NCBI RefSeq assembly: GCF_019334315.1
Contig: NZ_JAHWGL010000003.1
Span: forward strand, 50,939 to 114,938
Length of the DNA: 64,000 nucleotides
Reading direction: 5' to 3'
DNA from: Hymenobacter profundi
GTDB taxonomy: Bacteria; Bacteroidota; Bacteroidia; Cytophagales; Hymenobacteraceae
Positions 23,971 to 32,117 of the stretch are shown here, piece by piece (positions within the stretch are counted from its first letter, which is position 1; each line of letters begins with the position of its first letter). The notes beneath the pieces were generated by a model. The model searched no databases, had not been told where the DNA came from, and worked only from the letters and a program-made list of their open reading frames with translations. The position numbers were made by a program, and so were the translations under genes.

Positions 23971-24009
23971 CCCCTACCCTTTCCAATCAACCTTTAGCCT
24001 TTTCTACTG

Positions 24010-24279
24010 ATGACTAACTGCAAGAAAATGAGCATTCTTGACCGGGTGGCGCTGCCTTCGCCGAAGTTTTGGCGCAAGGTGAGTGCCGTGGGTAAGGCCG
24101 TGGGCGGGCTGGGCCTGGTGATAGTGACGGCGCCGGTAGCGTTGCCGGCGGCCGTGCTGACGGCGGCTGGGTACCTGGTGCTGGTTGGGTCGTTGACGGC
24201 GGGGCTGTCGGCGCTGACGGTGGAGCCGAAAACGGCGGAACCACATGACCAGTCGGCGGGGGACGCTGGCACCCAATAG
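24010..24279 (+). CDS. Small membrane protein upstream of the M15 peptidase
   Basis: An 89-residue protein: a basic N-terminus (PSPKFWRKVSAVGKAV) followed by a long hydrophobic stretch (GGLGLVIVTAPVALPAAVLTAAGYLVLVGSLTAGLSAL), probably two membrane segments. Its stop is 1 bp before the peptidase ATG. Small proteins of this type often precede M15 peptidases in Bacteroidota genomes, as I recall. Holin function is possible but not shown. Confidence 0.6.
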   Translation: MTNCKKMSILDRVALPSPKFWRKVSAVGKAVGGLGLVIVTAPVALPAAVLTAAGYLVLVGSLTAGLSALTVEPKTAEPHDQSAGDAGTQ

Positions 24280-24280
24280 C

Positions 24281-24742
24281 ATGGAAGAGGCCGCAGTGTA
24301 TACCGTGCGGGGGCGGGTGGCGCCCCGACTCACGGTGGAGCAGAAGATTCGGCAGGCCAAGCGGCTGCTGAACGTGTGTCCAGAGTTGGTGGACGCCTAC
24401 CAGGTGGCCCTGCGCCGTTGGTCGGGCGACCCGGCGCTGCGCCTGCTCGGGTTGCCGATTGTGACGGAAGGCCACCGGTCGGCGGAGGAGCAGGATAAGC
24501 TGTACGCCCGCGGCCGGAGCGCACCGGGGCCGATTGTGACGTACAAGCGCGGGGGTGAATCGAAGCACAACTCCCTACCGAGCCGGGCGTTGGACGTGGC
24601 ATTTCTGCTGGCCGATGGGTCAGTGGTGTGGTCGGGGGTGCTGCTGAGCAAGTTTGCCCGGCTGATGAAGGCCGCCGACGTGCGGGTACGGTGGGGCGGT
24701 GACTGGCCAGGATTCAAGGATAGGCCGCATTTTGAGGTATAA
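24281..24742 (+). CDS. M15-family peptidase (endolysin-like)
   Basis: A 153-residue zinc peptidase of the VanY/M15 type, which cuts peptidoglycan cross-bridges. The zinc ligands are His96 and Asp105 (SKHNSLPSRALDVAF) and His150 (RPHFEV); the preceding EGHRSAEEQDKLYARG motif (64-79) is typical of phage M15 endolysins. No signal peptide, so it would need a holin or rely on lysis. I chose the ATG at 24281, directly after the previous stop, rather than the frame from 24245 that overlaps it. Together with the two small membrane proteins it forms the only lysis-like cassette. Confidence 0.85.
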   Translation: MEEAAVYTVRGRVAPRLTVEQKIRQAKRLLNVCPELVDAYQVALRRWSGDPALRLLGLPIVTEGHRSAEEQDKLYARGRSAPGPIVTYKRGGESKHNSLPSRALDVAFLLADGSVVWSGVLLSKFARLMKAADVRVRWGGDWPGFKDRPHFEV

Positions 24743-24744
24743 AG

Positions 24745-24774
24745 GAAAAGGTAGCCTTCCAGCTACCTTTTCTC
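24745..24774 (+). terminator. Terminator after the lysis-like cassette
   Basis: AAAAGGTAGC pairs with GCTACCTTTT around CTTCCA, followed by a T-rich run, 3 bp after the peptidase stop. Confidence 0.85.
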
Positions 24775-24815
24775 TTTTGTTTGAAACGCATTGGGCTGAT
24801 ATAAACTGGGCTGAA

Positions 24816-24920
24816 CAATTCTCTCAGCAGTGTCGAGAGAATTGTGTGAGCGGCAATTCTGCAGACGCTGTCTGCAGAATGCTTGCACCGGAATTTTCCA
24901 GACAGTGTCTGGAGAATTTC
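24816..24920. repeat. Three tandem hairpins with shared design
   Basis: Hairpin 1: CAATTCTCTC (24816-24825) / GAGAGAATTG (24835-24844). Hairpin 2: ATTCTGCAGA (24856-24865) / TCTGCAGAAT (24871-24880). Hairpin 3: AATTTTCCAGA (24892-24902) / TCTGGAGAATT (24908-24918). Centres are 37-38 bp apart. The base AATTCT/AGAATT is kept while the inner four base pairs change on both arms together, which indicates selection for pairing. Loops share the core CAGTG or CGCTG. The array lies between convergent genes and overlaps the last codons of the S24 gene. It has no T-run. Confidence 0.75.
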
Positions 24921-25380
24921 AGAGGCGACGGGGGCGGCCTACCATGTCGGTAATGACGTGCGTGACGACGCCCCACACCTCGAAGTTTTTGCCCTGGAGG
25001 CTGAGGTCGATGGGTTGGTGGTTGGGGTTGTCGGGGATGAGCCAGAACGTGGAGCCGCGCTTTTCGAGGCGCTTGACGGTGAACTCGCCGTCGAGGGCGG
25101 CTACGACGAGGTGGCCGGGCTCGGGTTTGAGGGAGCAGTCGATGGTCATAAAGGCGCCGTCGCGGATGTAGGAAGGCGGGCCGTCCATGCTGTCGCCGTT
25201 GACGCGGGCCAGGTAGGTAGAGTGCGGGTGGGGTAGCAGTAGCTTGTTGAGGTCGATGCTGGGGCCGCGGTAACTCTCGGGCGGGATGGGGACGCCGGCT
25301 GGAACAGGGGTTTCGCAGTACATGAGCCAGGCGGGTTCCTGAATAACATGCAGAATATCAACGGTATACATAGCGGGCAT
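24919..25380 (-). CDS. UmuD-like S24 self-cleaving peptidase
   Basis: A 153-residue S24-family protein without a DNA-binding domain, like UmuD. The self-cleavage site is Ala28-Gly29 (PVPAGVP), the catalytic serine Ser64 (NGDSMDGP) and lysine Lys103 (FTVKRLE). UmuD forms part of a translesion polymerase, but no umuC partner follows; downstream on this strand come only the three hairpins. It may act as an RecA-responsive accessory or a remnant of a umuDC operon. A second ATG nine bases downstream of 25380 is an equally good start. Confidence 0.85.
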   Translation of the reverse strand: MPAMYTVDILHVIQEPAWLMYCETPVPAGVPIPPESYRGPSIDLNKLLLPHPHSTYLARVNGDSMDGPPSYIRDGAFMTIDCSLKPEPGHLVVAALDGEFTVKRLEKRGSTFWLIPDNPNHQPIDLSLQGKNFEVWGVVTHVITDMVGRPRRL

Positions 25381-25502
25381 ACGGTAAGGTGACAGAACAA
25401 TGGGGTTGTAAATAACGCAGTAAATACTAATTATGTTGGCAATATTCAATCTAACTAATTTAGTTTTATAAGTGAAATAGGGGTACTGCACCATGCCAGT
25501 TT

Positions 25503-25688
25503 ATGAATGCTTATGCTGCATATGGGCTGCTTTCGGGGTTAGAAAGTGCCCGTGCACGCAATCAAGCAGCTTTTCTTATGAAGCGTTATGAAGCAAATCG
25601 GAGTTTTAGCGGTAGGCGTCTTGTAGGTGCTGTACTACTCGAATGGGACAGAACCGGTACTCTTGCGAGGGCATGCGGTAGGGAGTAA
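25503..25688 (+). CDS. Possible small protein
   Basis: A 61-residue frame (MNAYAAYGLLSGLESARARNQAAFLMKRYEANRSFSGRR...) read away from the UmuD-like gene. Composition is protein-like, with a helical first half and a basic middle, but there is no recognised family and no strong ribosome-binding site. The surrounding stretch 25381-25740 holds nothing else besides promoter-like AT-rich sequence. Confidence 0.3.
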   Translation: MNAYAAYGLLSGLESARARNQAAFLMKRYEANRSFSGRRLVGAVLLEWDRTGTLARACGRE

Positions 25689-25740
25689 GCGCTTGGCAAG
25701 GGTTGTCGGATGCCTTCAGCGCAACGGTGTATTTTGAGGC

Positions 25741-26358
25741 ATGAAACGACCTGTAGAATTGCCAAAGGAACCCCTAGAAGCATCAAAGATGCTTTACAAC
25801 CTGACGCTGGTGAAACCGGTACTGCTGAAGATGCAGCAGAATGGGAAGACATATGTGCCTTTAATAAAATTGATTCTGGTAACGGACACGGAGGAAAAGC
25901 GTCCGACGGGCAAGGCTATTCAGCAGCAGTTGGGAATTAGTGCGGCGGTATATCGGCGGTGGTTGGATTTGCTTTATGCAGATTTTATGGCGCTGATTGC
26001 GACGGATGCGGATGTGCTACGGTTTCCTGATATCGAGCACGTGTTTTATGTAAAAGGCCAGGAGGAAATAGTTGAGGTCAGATGCCGGCTGACAGTAACG
26101 CCGCGGGTTGGGGAGGAAGTGGAATTATGGTTTTTGAGTGCCTTTGCTCGTGAGGGAACGTTTTATGTTAGCCGCGTTACGCATGAGTATTTACAGGATA
26201 AAACCCTGATTCACATAACACTTCAGCCAGGATATTATGACGCTTATTTTGCTCACCTGCTGGCTCGGGCCCTTTTCGAAGATAGATGGCCACGTGAGGC
26301 GTGGGGGATGAGTGATTATCAGCAGAAGGAGCTGCTGCGGAAATTGTACCCGGGTTAG
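25741..26358 (+). CDS. Uncharacterised 205-residue protein
   Basis: A soluble protein with a likely helix-turn-helix region in the first half (LGISAAVYRRWLDLLYADFMAL, about residues 64-86: a T-G-K-A-I-x-x-x-L-G-I-S turn pattern) and a mixed alpha/beta second half (VRCRLTVTPRVGEEVELWFL, GTFYVSRVTHEYLQ). It is convergent with the STAND NTPase and overlaps its 3' end by 4 bp. AT-rich codon use like that NTPase. I do not recognise the family. Confidence 0.65.
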   Translation: MKRPVELPKEPLEASKMLYNLTLVKPVLLKMQQNGKTYVPLIKLILVTDTEEKRPTGKAIQQQLGISAAVYRRWLDLLYADFMALIATDADVLRFPDIEHVFYVKGQEEIVEVRCRLTVTPRVGEEVELWFLSAFAREGTFYVSRVTHEYLQDKTLIHITLQPGYYDAYFAHLLARALFEDRWPREAWGMSDYQQKELLRKLYPG

Positions 26359-29300
26359 TATGGGTCGGCGAAGTTGCGGGCGGCTTCGTCGGTGATTTGC
26401 TGGTTTAAGTAGCCGATCTGACGTAGGGCACATTGTCGGTAGTCTAGCAGTTCGAAGGTTTGCGGCTCCTGGCGGTCAATAGTTTGGATGACTTGCTCCC
26501 ACACCTCTTTATCCGCTTCGTGAACAGGAATCCAACTGCCGCCACTAGTTCGCATTGAAGGAAACAGGCTGAGATGCTGAAACAGTTGATTGGGGTTATC
26601 GGGATAGGTTTGGAAAATCAGTTCGAGCATGTGCATCAACTGTTCGGGCTGACTTTCCCGAACAGCTTTAAATAACTGTCTCGTAAGCTTTGTGTCAGGC
26701 TTTGCCCGAATAGTATCTGTGATGAAATGAAGCATATGTTCCTTTTGCTGGGCACTGGCTTCTTTCGGAAACAAGGATTTGATAAAGTTGCTGCGGGGCA
26801 TCCAATCTGGAAGCTGATCTAGTACAGCTAAAAGTTCTGGAAGCAGTTCACTGTAGCGCTCTTCTTCCCAAAGAAATGTAAGCGGCCGGCGCTCATGATA
26901 ATTTTCGCTGTTAAATACTTCAAGAAGAAACCCGGGACGACGATTGACCAAGATGGCTAGTTCCTTACAACTCCAATCGTAATGGTTTGTGCGGTTGTTC
27001 CACCACTGGTAGTAGCGCTCAAGAAGAGTCTGTTGCTCATTGGAGAAAAAACGTCCGAACGATTTAATAACCCCATAGCATAAATAAGCTGATGGGTTCT
27101 GCTCGACGATTTTCAAGCCGATAGTTAGCAGGTCAGGATATAATGTTGGAGCAATATCTTCAAAATGAGTAAGATTGTAAAAGTTGAAATCAACAATGCC
27201 GCTCTGAAATACCTGCATTAATTCCTGCAACCAGCGGACAGAAACCTGGTCGGCGGGTAGGTGCTTCAAAAAAAGTAGTTGCCAAGTTGCCTTCGCCCGA
27301 TATTCTTCCTGGCTAATTAAAGAATAATTGGCTTCTAACTCGTGCTGCTGTGCCAGTGCTTGAATTGTTTTCCAAGGGACGGCACCTGTTGAATTGCCTG
27401 TCTGAAGTAAGTAGACAATAGCTTTCTTAGCAAGACTAGGGTCACGTTCAAATAACTCATGGATAAGTTCAGCAAATGAATTATCAAGCTGTTCACCCTC
27501 ACTAGGGTAGCCGTTAGATGTGATGGGTAATTTCGCGTAAAGCTCCTGATACTGGTCAATTAAGCGAGCGTAGGCTACGAAACTTTTGTACTGCAGCAGC
27601 TTGGTGCGGATACGGATATATGCGGCACGCTTTTCATCATCGTAAATTGTATCAATCCTTGATTCAGAAAATTTCTTGTAAGGCTGATCGTAGGCCAGCA
27701 AATTGTAGAGCCGGAATAAAGCTGAATTGAATTGGCGACGCAGCGGTTTGAGTTGCGGATGCTGAATGCGGCCTTCAAGCCAATTGCTATATTGGTTAAC
27801 GAGGTGACAATGGGCAAAACTGGCCGGATCGAGGTTGTCAGCGAAGAACGGAATGAGGCGGTCGGCATCCCACTGCCGCCACTTCAGACTATTTTCCCCG
27901 TCGTGACGCTGACTCAGATAGGTGTTAATACCTTCAAGTACTAAGCTAGAGTGCGTGGGGTAAAGGCGAAACAGCAATTGCCAAAGTGAGTCGCGCCACG
28001 CTTCGAGGCGTTTGCCTTTCTGAGGTAGTTCATCGTTGGCGAAGCTGACCGTATTTGGCTTATAACTAGGACGAATACTGTTGAAAACGGTAGCTAAACA
28101 GGGCGGGACGATGTGTGCAATGAGCCACTGATAAAACGCAGCGTGAGACGCAGAATTAGCGCCAATGGTGAGTACTTTGACTACTGTTTCCTGAACGTAG
28201 AGCCCCTGATGCCGATACTTATAACCGTCGAAGTGGGCAATGGAGCGGAGAAATTCGAGTGCTTTTGGAAAGTGGTCTGGATGCTTTGCGGTAAACTCAA
28301 TAAATAAGCGAAGGGCCGTAGGCAGTTCATCCAGAGCGTGGTCGCAGAGGTCTTTAAGTACGACGTAAAGCGGATTTTCCTGGAAATAGGAATGGTTGTT
28401 ACGTTCGGGAACGGGATAGGTAGCGACATCGAAGGCGGGCCAGGGCTGCGCAGCCAGCAACGACTTGGCCTCTGTTAGAATCTGACTAATAAGGAAAGGC
28501 CAGAAGACATGATACAGGTCCCAACGGTTTTCAAAGGACAAGTCGGGCTGGGCAAGCCACTCCCCTACCGCTTTCTGAATCCGGGGCCGGATGGTATCGA
28601 TGCCGAAATCGTTGATGCAGCCGTTGAGAGTATCGACTACGCGACGCTGTTGCTGGGGAAAGAAGTGATGCAACAGCTGCGAGTAAGATAGTTGGGGGCG
28701 CTCGGAGAAGAAAAGTCGATAGAAGACAAAGCTGCCGAGAATCTGGTCAGCGGTTTTGACGATACGGCCCTCGTGCAAATCCACTAATTCGGCTTCGTGC
28801 AGCTCTTGGACGGCTTGCCAGAACTGATCGGGGTTGATACCGAAGGCAGTTTCTATTTGACGGGCTATTTCGTCGTGGTCTTGATGAACCACGCGGAAGA
28901 AATAAATAAGAGCCAATACCTGCCCGAGAAACGGATTTTGACGGGCGGTCAAGTCATCGAGTACGGGGCCAAAATACCCTTCGTAGATGTCGTAGATATT
29001 GTGCAGCCGATAAATACGCTCGGCTTCGCGGGCAGCCTGGGCCGACATGATAGCCAGACGGGGGCGGCCGGCGCTGAGTTGCTGGATACGTTGAACGTAG
29101 TCGCCGTTGCGGATGCAATACGGCTCGGCCGCTACCAGTTCCTGAATAGCCTCATCTGATAAAGGCTTCAACTCAAGGGTAGTGTGCGGATTCTTCTCGG
29201 CGGCTTTGGCTACACTGTCGCGGGCATAGTCGCGCACGGTAGCAATGATTTTGAGGGTGCCGGCGGGCCGGGTCAGCTGCTCGGCAAGCAGGGCATTGAA

Positions 29301-30119
29301 ATAAGGACTGACGCGGTTGGCATCGTCGGCGACTACTATCACCTGCTGGCCGGGGCGTAGCGCGAATTGCAGTTCCCGAATGAAGTCGGGGGACTTCTTA
29401 TCAAAGACAAAATAAAGCTGGCGCTGATCGGGCTGAGCGGCGCACCAGGCCTGCGCTACGGTTAGCACGAGTTGGGTTTTGCCGACGCCGGCAGGGCCAG
29501 TTACTAGAACTAAATCGGTGTTGTCGAGTCCAGCTTGTAACTCAGCTTGTTCAGCGTCACGGCCAAATAGGGTTTCGGTGAAGTGGGTAGTACCTACCTG
29601 GCGCTGATGAATGCTGATAAAGTCGGGGGCGTGCACTAGCTGGCCGCTGCCGAGGTCGAGGCCGATAAGTTCAGCAGCCAAAGCGGGATACTCTAGAATG
29701 TAACGAACTATATCGTCGACGTTTATCAGTTCGAGACGGTAGTGTGCCACACGAGCTTGCTCGTGCAGAGCTGCTACCGTTTCAGCAGCACACCGACGAT
29801 TGAATACCAAACAAATGCGCTCTACTTGCTGCGGCTGGATGGTAGGTTGCGTGCGCGTGATGCAGTCGGTTAGATCTTTAGCGAGTTTGGCAGGCAGACC
29901 CTGATCAGCGGTGGTGTACGCTAGAAAAATAAAGCGGCTGTCGGGAAGCAGACAATGAGAATCAGGGACGCCAGTACGGTCCTTATCGGCCCCTACCATG
30001 GCTCCCCACGATTGAATGCGCCAGCCGCGAAAGCGCGATAAGTACGCATCACCAAGCTTCTGGAAGGCGGCAGGACTGAGGGTGAGTAGCTTGGCTTCGA
30101 TAAAGGAGATGGTAGACAT
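26355..30119 (-). CDS. STAND NTPase with PD-(D/E)XK-like N-terminus
   Basis: A 1254-residue candidate defence protein. N-terminal domain (about 1-160): FQKLGDAYLSRF, then GADKDRTGVPDSH and FIFLAYTTAD, the layout of a restriction-type nuclease fold; the acidic residue usual before the final part of the motif is alanine here (L-A-Y-T-T), so catalysis may be lost. Linker FGRDAEQAEL introduces the NTPase: Walker A LVTGPAGVGKTQLV (about 210), Walker B QVIVVADDANRVS (about 261). The remaining 850 residues look like helical repeats for target recognition. Related to Avs-type sensors by architecture. It is followed on the same strand by nothing; upstream lies the AbiE pair. Confidence 0.75.
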   Translation of the reverse strand: MSTISFIEAKLLTLSPAAFQKLGDAYLSRFRGWRIQSWGAMVGADKDRTGVPDSHCLLPDSRFIFLAYTTADQGLPAKLAKDLTDCITRTQPTIQPQQVERICLVFNRRCAAETVAALHEQARVAHYRLELINVDDIVRYILEYPALAAELIGLDLGSGQLVHAPDFISIHQRQVGTTHFTETLFGRDAEQAELQAGLDNTDLVLVTGPAGVGKTQLVLTVAQAWCAAQPDQRQLYFVFDKKSPDFIRELQFALRPGQQVIVVADDANRVSPYFNALLAEQLTRPAGTLKIIATVRDYARDSVAKAAEKNPHTTLELKPLSDEAIQELVAAEPYCIRNGDYVQRIQQLSAGRPRLAIMSAQAAREAERIYRLHNIYDIYEGYFGPVLDDLTARQNPFLGQVLALIYFFRVVHQDHDEIARQIETAFGINPDQFWQAVQELHEAELVDLHEGRIVKTADQILGSFVFYRLFFSERPQLSYSQLLHHFFPQQQRRVVDTLNGCINDFGIDTIRPRIQKAVGEWLAQPDLSFENRWDLYHVFWPFLISQILTEAKSLLAAQPWPAFDVATYPVPERNNHSYFQENPLYVVLKDLCDHALDELPTALRLFIEFTAKHPDHFPKALEFLRSIAHFDGYKYRHQGLYVQETVVKVLTIGANSASHAAFYQWLIAHIVPPCLATVFNSIRPSYKPNTVSFANDELPQKGKRLEAWRDSLWQLLFRLYPTHSSLVLEGINTYLSQRHDGENSLKWRQWDADRLIPFFADNLDPASFAHCHLVNQYSNWLEGRIQHPQLKPLRRQFNSALFRLYNLLAYDQPYKKFSESRIDTIYDDEKRAAYIRIRTKLLQYKSFVAYARLIDQYQELYAKLPITSNGYPSEGEQLDNSFAELIHELFERDPSLAKKAIVYLLQTGNSTGAVPWKTIQALAQQHELEANYSLISQEEYRAKATWQLLFLKHLPADQVSVRWLQELMQVFQSGIVDFNFYNLTHFEDIAPTLYPDLLTIGLKIVEQNPSAYLCYGVIKSFGRFFSNEQQTLLERYYQWWNNRTNHYDWSCKELAILVNRRPGFLLEVFNSENYHERRPLTFLWEEERYSELLPELLAVLDQLPDWMPRSNFIKSLFPKEASAQQKEHMLHFITDTIRAKPDTKLTRQLFKAVRESQPEQLMHMLELIFQTYPDNPNQLFQHLSLFPSMRTSGGSWIPVHEADKEVWEQVIQTIDRQEPQTFELLDYRQCALRQIGYLNQQITDEAARNFADPY

Positions 30120-30152
30120 ATAATAACTGATTGCTATGACGACTAAGGGTGA

Positions 30153-31052
30153 TTACGCCACGGTTTCAGGCTGAAGGCCTCGCAGCAGCGCTTGCAGCCA
30201 GCCTAGGCATTGCGTAACGGAGGGGGCCGTACGGTCTGCGACGCTTAGGGGCTGGGCCATGGTCAATGCCAGCCGACTGGCAGTATGCTGCTGTAGTTCG
30301 GTGCGGAGGATGGTTTGGAACCGGTCGTGCAGTGGAGGTGACGTGGCCACCAATGCCTGCAGTTCCTGGCCTAGTACCTGGATGCCCACCAAGAGCATCA
30401 AATCGGAGCCGGCGGCAGTATCCATGGACTCCAGCAGGTCGTAATGGCGGGTGAAAATATCGTCGGTGATAAGCTCGTGGAAGTGCTCCAGGATTAGGCG
30501 TATGTCGGAGCCGTCTTTGCCACGCTGCTCGGGGCGGTCGTCCCAGGCTAGCAGTTTAAGGCCAACCAAGCCTGGTAGGGTCACGGCCTGCCAGGTAAGC
30601 TCATCGGTGACTTTGACGGGTTCGGTTTGGGTCAGTACTTCGGCAAGGCCTACCACAGATATTCGGGTAAGGCCTTGCCCAGCTACCTGTACCCGACCCT
30701 CGGCATCGGCAATACCACCGAAGGGCATGAGGTCGACTTGTACGCCGGTGGGCTGGTGGATAAGGCAAAAGGCGCTGCTGGCGGGGGCGTGAAACTGCTC
30801 GTGCGTGGTCAGCCAGTCGCGCAGATGCTCGTACTCTGCTTGGTCGGCAACGAACACAGCTAGATCAATATCCTTGGTGCGGCGCCGAGGGCCGGCTTCG
30901 AGGGTGGCATCCAGCCACAAGTCGCGGGCGACGGCGCCGACCAGAAAGAAGTTCAGGTCCAGGTGCTGCAGGCCGCGGGTAAGGGCGGGTAGTACCTGCT
31001 CCAGACCGCTAGGGAAGCGCCGCTCAGGCGGGATGGTGGATATATCGAGCAT
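30153..31052 (-). CDS. AbiEii-like nucleotidyltransferase (toxin of a type IV pair)
   Basis: A 299-residue nucleotidyltransferase. The family motif is present: LNFFLVGAVARDLWL (34-47) and RRTKDIDLAVFV (57-68) with the catalytic Asp61 and Asp63. AbiEii toxins stop growth by adding nucleotides to tRNA or protein targets. Its start overlaps the end of the AbiEi-like gene by 29 bp, so the two are translated together, as in known AbiE modules. The C-terminal half is helical. Toxicity and target not shown. Confidence 0.8.
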   Translation of the reverse strand: MLDISTIPPERRFPSGLEQVLPALTRGLQHLDLNFFLVGAVARDLWLDATLEAGPRRRTKDIDLAVFVADQAEYEHLRDWLTTHEQFHAPASSAFCLIHQPTGVQVDLMPFGGIADAEGRVQVAGQGLTRISVVGLAEVLTQTEPVKVTDELTWQAVTLPGLVGLKLLAWDDRPEQRGKDGSDIRLILEHFHELITDDIFTRHYDLLESMDTAAGSDLMLLVGIQVLGQELQALVATSPPLHDRFQTILRTELQQHTASRLALTMAQPLSVADRTAPSVTQCLGWLQALLRGLQPETVA

Positions 31053-32058
31053 AGAGTTTCTCGGCCACTTCGCGGTTGCGAGCGTCGCCGCTGAGTAGTA
31101 GGTCGGCGTAGACCAGCAGCGGCGGCACGCAGGGGCTAGTCGGGTTGGTGAAGTTTAGGCGGTCGTCGAAGGGGGCCAGCACCTCTACCGGGCCGGTAGG
31201 ATCTGGAACGAGCCGTAGTTGGCGCATGAGGGCGGGCCGGGTGGCGGTGCTGTAGAGCGTGAAGAACTCGGGAAGCAAATAGCCATCGAGCAGCAGCGCT
31301 GCGGCTGGCTCGCCGCCCCAGTACGTATCGGCGCCCAAAGGCAGTTGCTGCCAGCCACCAGTGGCCGCGTCGGGCGTGGCCCAGCGGTAACGTTGGGTGG
31401 AGAGGCGCGGCCGCAGTGTATCACCGTAGCCTTCGACCCAGCGACGGACCAGCTTGTCGAAGCGCAGGAGTTGGCGCGGCTCTTCGTCTAGCAGGTAGCC
31501 TTGCTGGATCAGGTCGCGCATGACGAGACCTACCGTGGCCACGGGCGTATCAGTGCGGGTGGCAATGGCGCGGTAGGGCTGACGAAACAGTTCGGGTTCG
31601 GTGAGCAGGTGGAAGAGCACGCGCAAACCGCTTTTGCGGAAGGCGCGGCCGTGGGCGGGGTCGGCTTCGGGCTTGGACTTTTTGGGCTTGGGCTGGCCCT
31701 GGATTAGCACGAATAGGTCGGCGTCGGGATGGTGAAGCCAGGCGTTGCCGGCGGCGTCGGCATAGCACAGGCCTTGGCGGCGTAGCTCCTCCCCTACTTC
31801 TTGGGTTACATAGGGTAACAGGAGTAACCACGGGCGGCCGGGTGGATGCGGATGCAGGGCGAGTAGCGGGGTGACCTTTCGCAGATAGGTATCTTTCGCC
31901 TCGACGGTGAAGGTAGCCTGTTTACCGATGGTAAGGGTATGCTGATGCGGCCCGTCCGTGGTGGTTCGGATAGGCAGCTTCTTACCTAGTCTATTTTTTA
32001 GTGCTGCCTTAACCTGAGTAAGCAAGGGCGGCGCTGTTTCTTGTCTATCTTTTTCCAC
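31024..32058 (-). CDS. AbiEi-family antitoxin/regulator
   Basis: About 345 residues, with a middle winged-helix-like part (ALATRTDTP-type segment AIATRTDTPVATVGLVMRDLIQQGYLLDEE) and a C-terminal domain that ends CVPPLLVYADLLLSGDARNREVAEKLY, a pattern typical of AbiEi-type antitoxins. Such proteins repress their own promoter. The frame is open to a TTG at 32121 touching the SLATT gene, but the operator repeats lie within that extension; I therefore place the start at the GTG at 32058. Start is uncertain. It works with the nucleotidyltransferase downstream. Confidence 0.75.
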   Translation of the reverse strand: MEKDRQETAPPLLTQVKAALKNRLGKKLPIRTTTDGPHQHTLTIGKQATFTVEAKDTYLRKVTPLLALHPHPPGRPWLLLLPYVTQEVGEELRRQGLCYADAAGNAWLHHPDADLFVLIQGQPKPKKSKPEADPAHGRAFRKSGLRVLFHLLTEPELFRQPYRAIATRTDTPVATVGLVMRDLIQQGYLLDEEPRQLLRFDKLVRRWVEGYGDTLRPRLSTQRYRWATPDAATGGWQQLPLGADTYWGGEPAAALLLDGYLLPEFFTLYSTATRPALMRQLRLVPDPTGPVEVLAPFDDRLNFTNPTSPCVPPLLVYADLLLSGDARNREVAEKLYARYIHHPA

Positions 32059-32103
32059 TTGTCTATTTTGTGTAGACAAGATAATAAAAGTAGACAAGTG
32101 GAA
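32040..32103. promoter_or_regulatory. Symmetric four-copy operator of the AbiE pair
   Basis: CTTGTCTA occurs at 32040-32047 and 32058-32065, and its reverse TAGACAAG at 32073-32080 and 32091-32098. Spacing is 18, 15 and 18 bp, so the whole array is a dyad. The two outer-right copies extend to a perfect 13-bp inverted repeat (32053-32065 / 32091-32103). This fits autoregulation by the AbiEi protein. Confidence 0.7.
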
Positions 32104-32117
32104 TACTCCCAAGACCG

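Noticed and set aside
24816..24920. CRISPR-like repeat array
   Set aside because: Units are 37-38 bp hairpins that differ in the stem and have no unique spacers between constant repeats; no cas gene is present.
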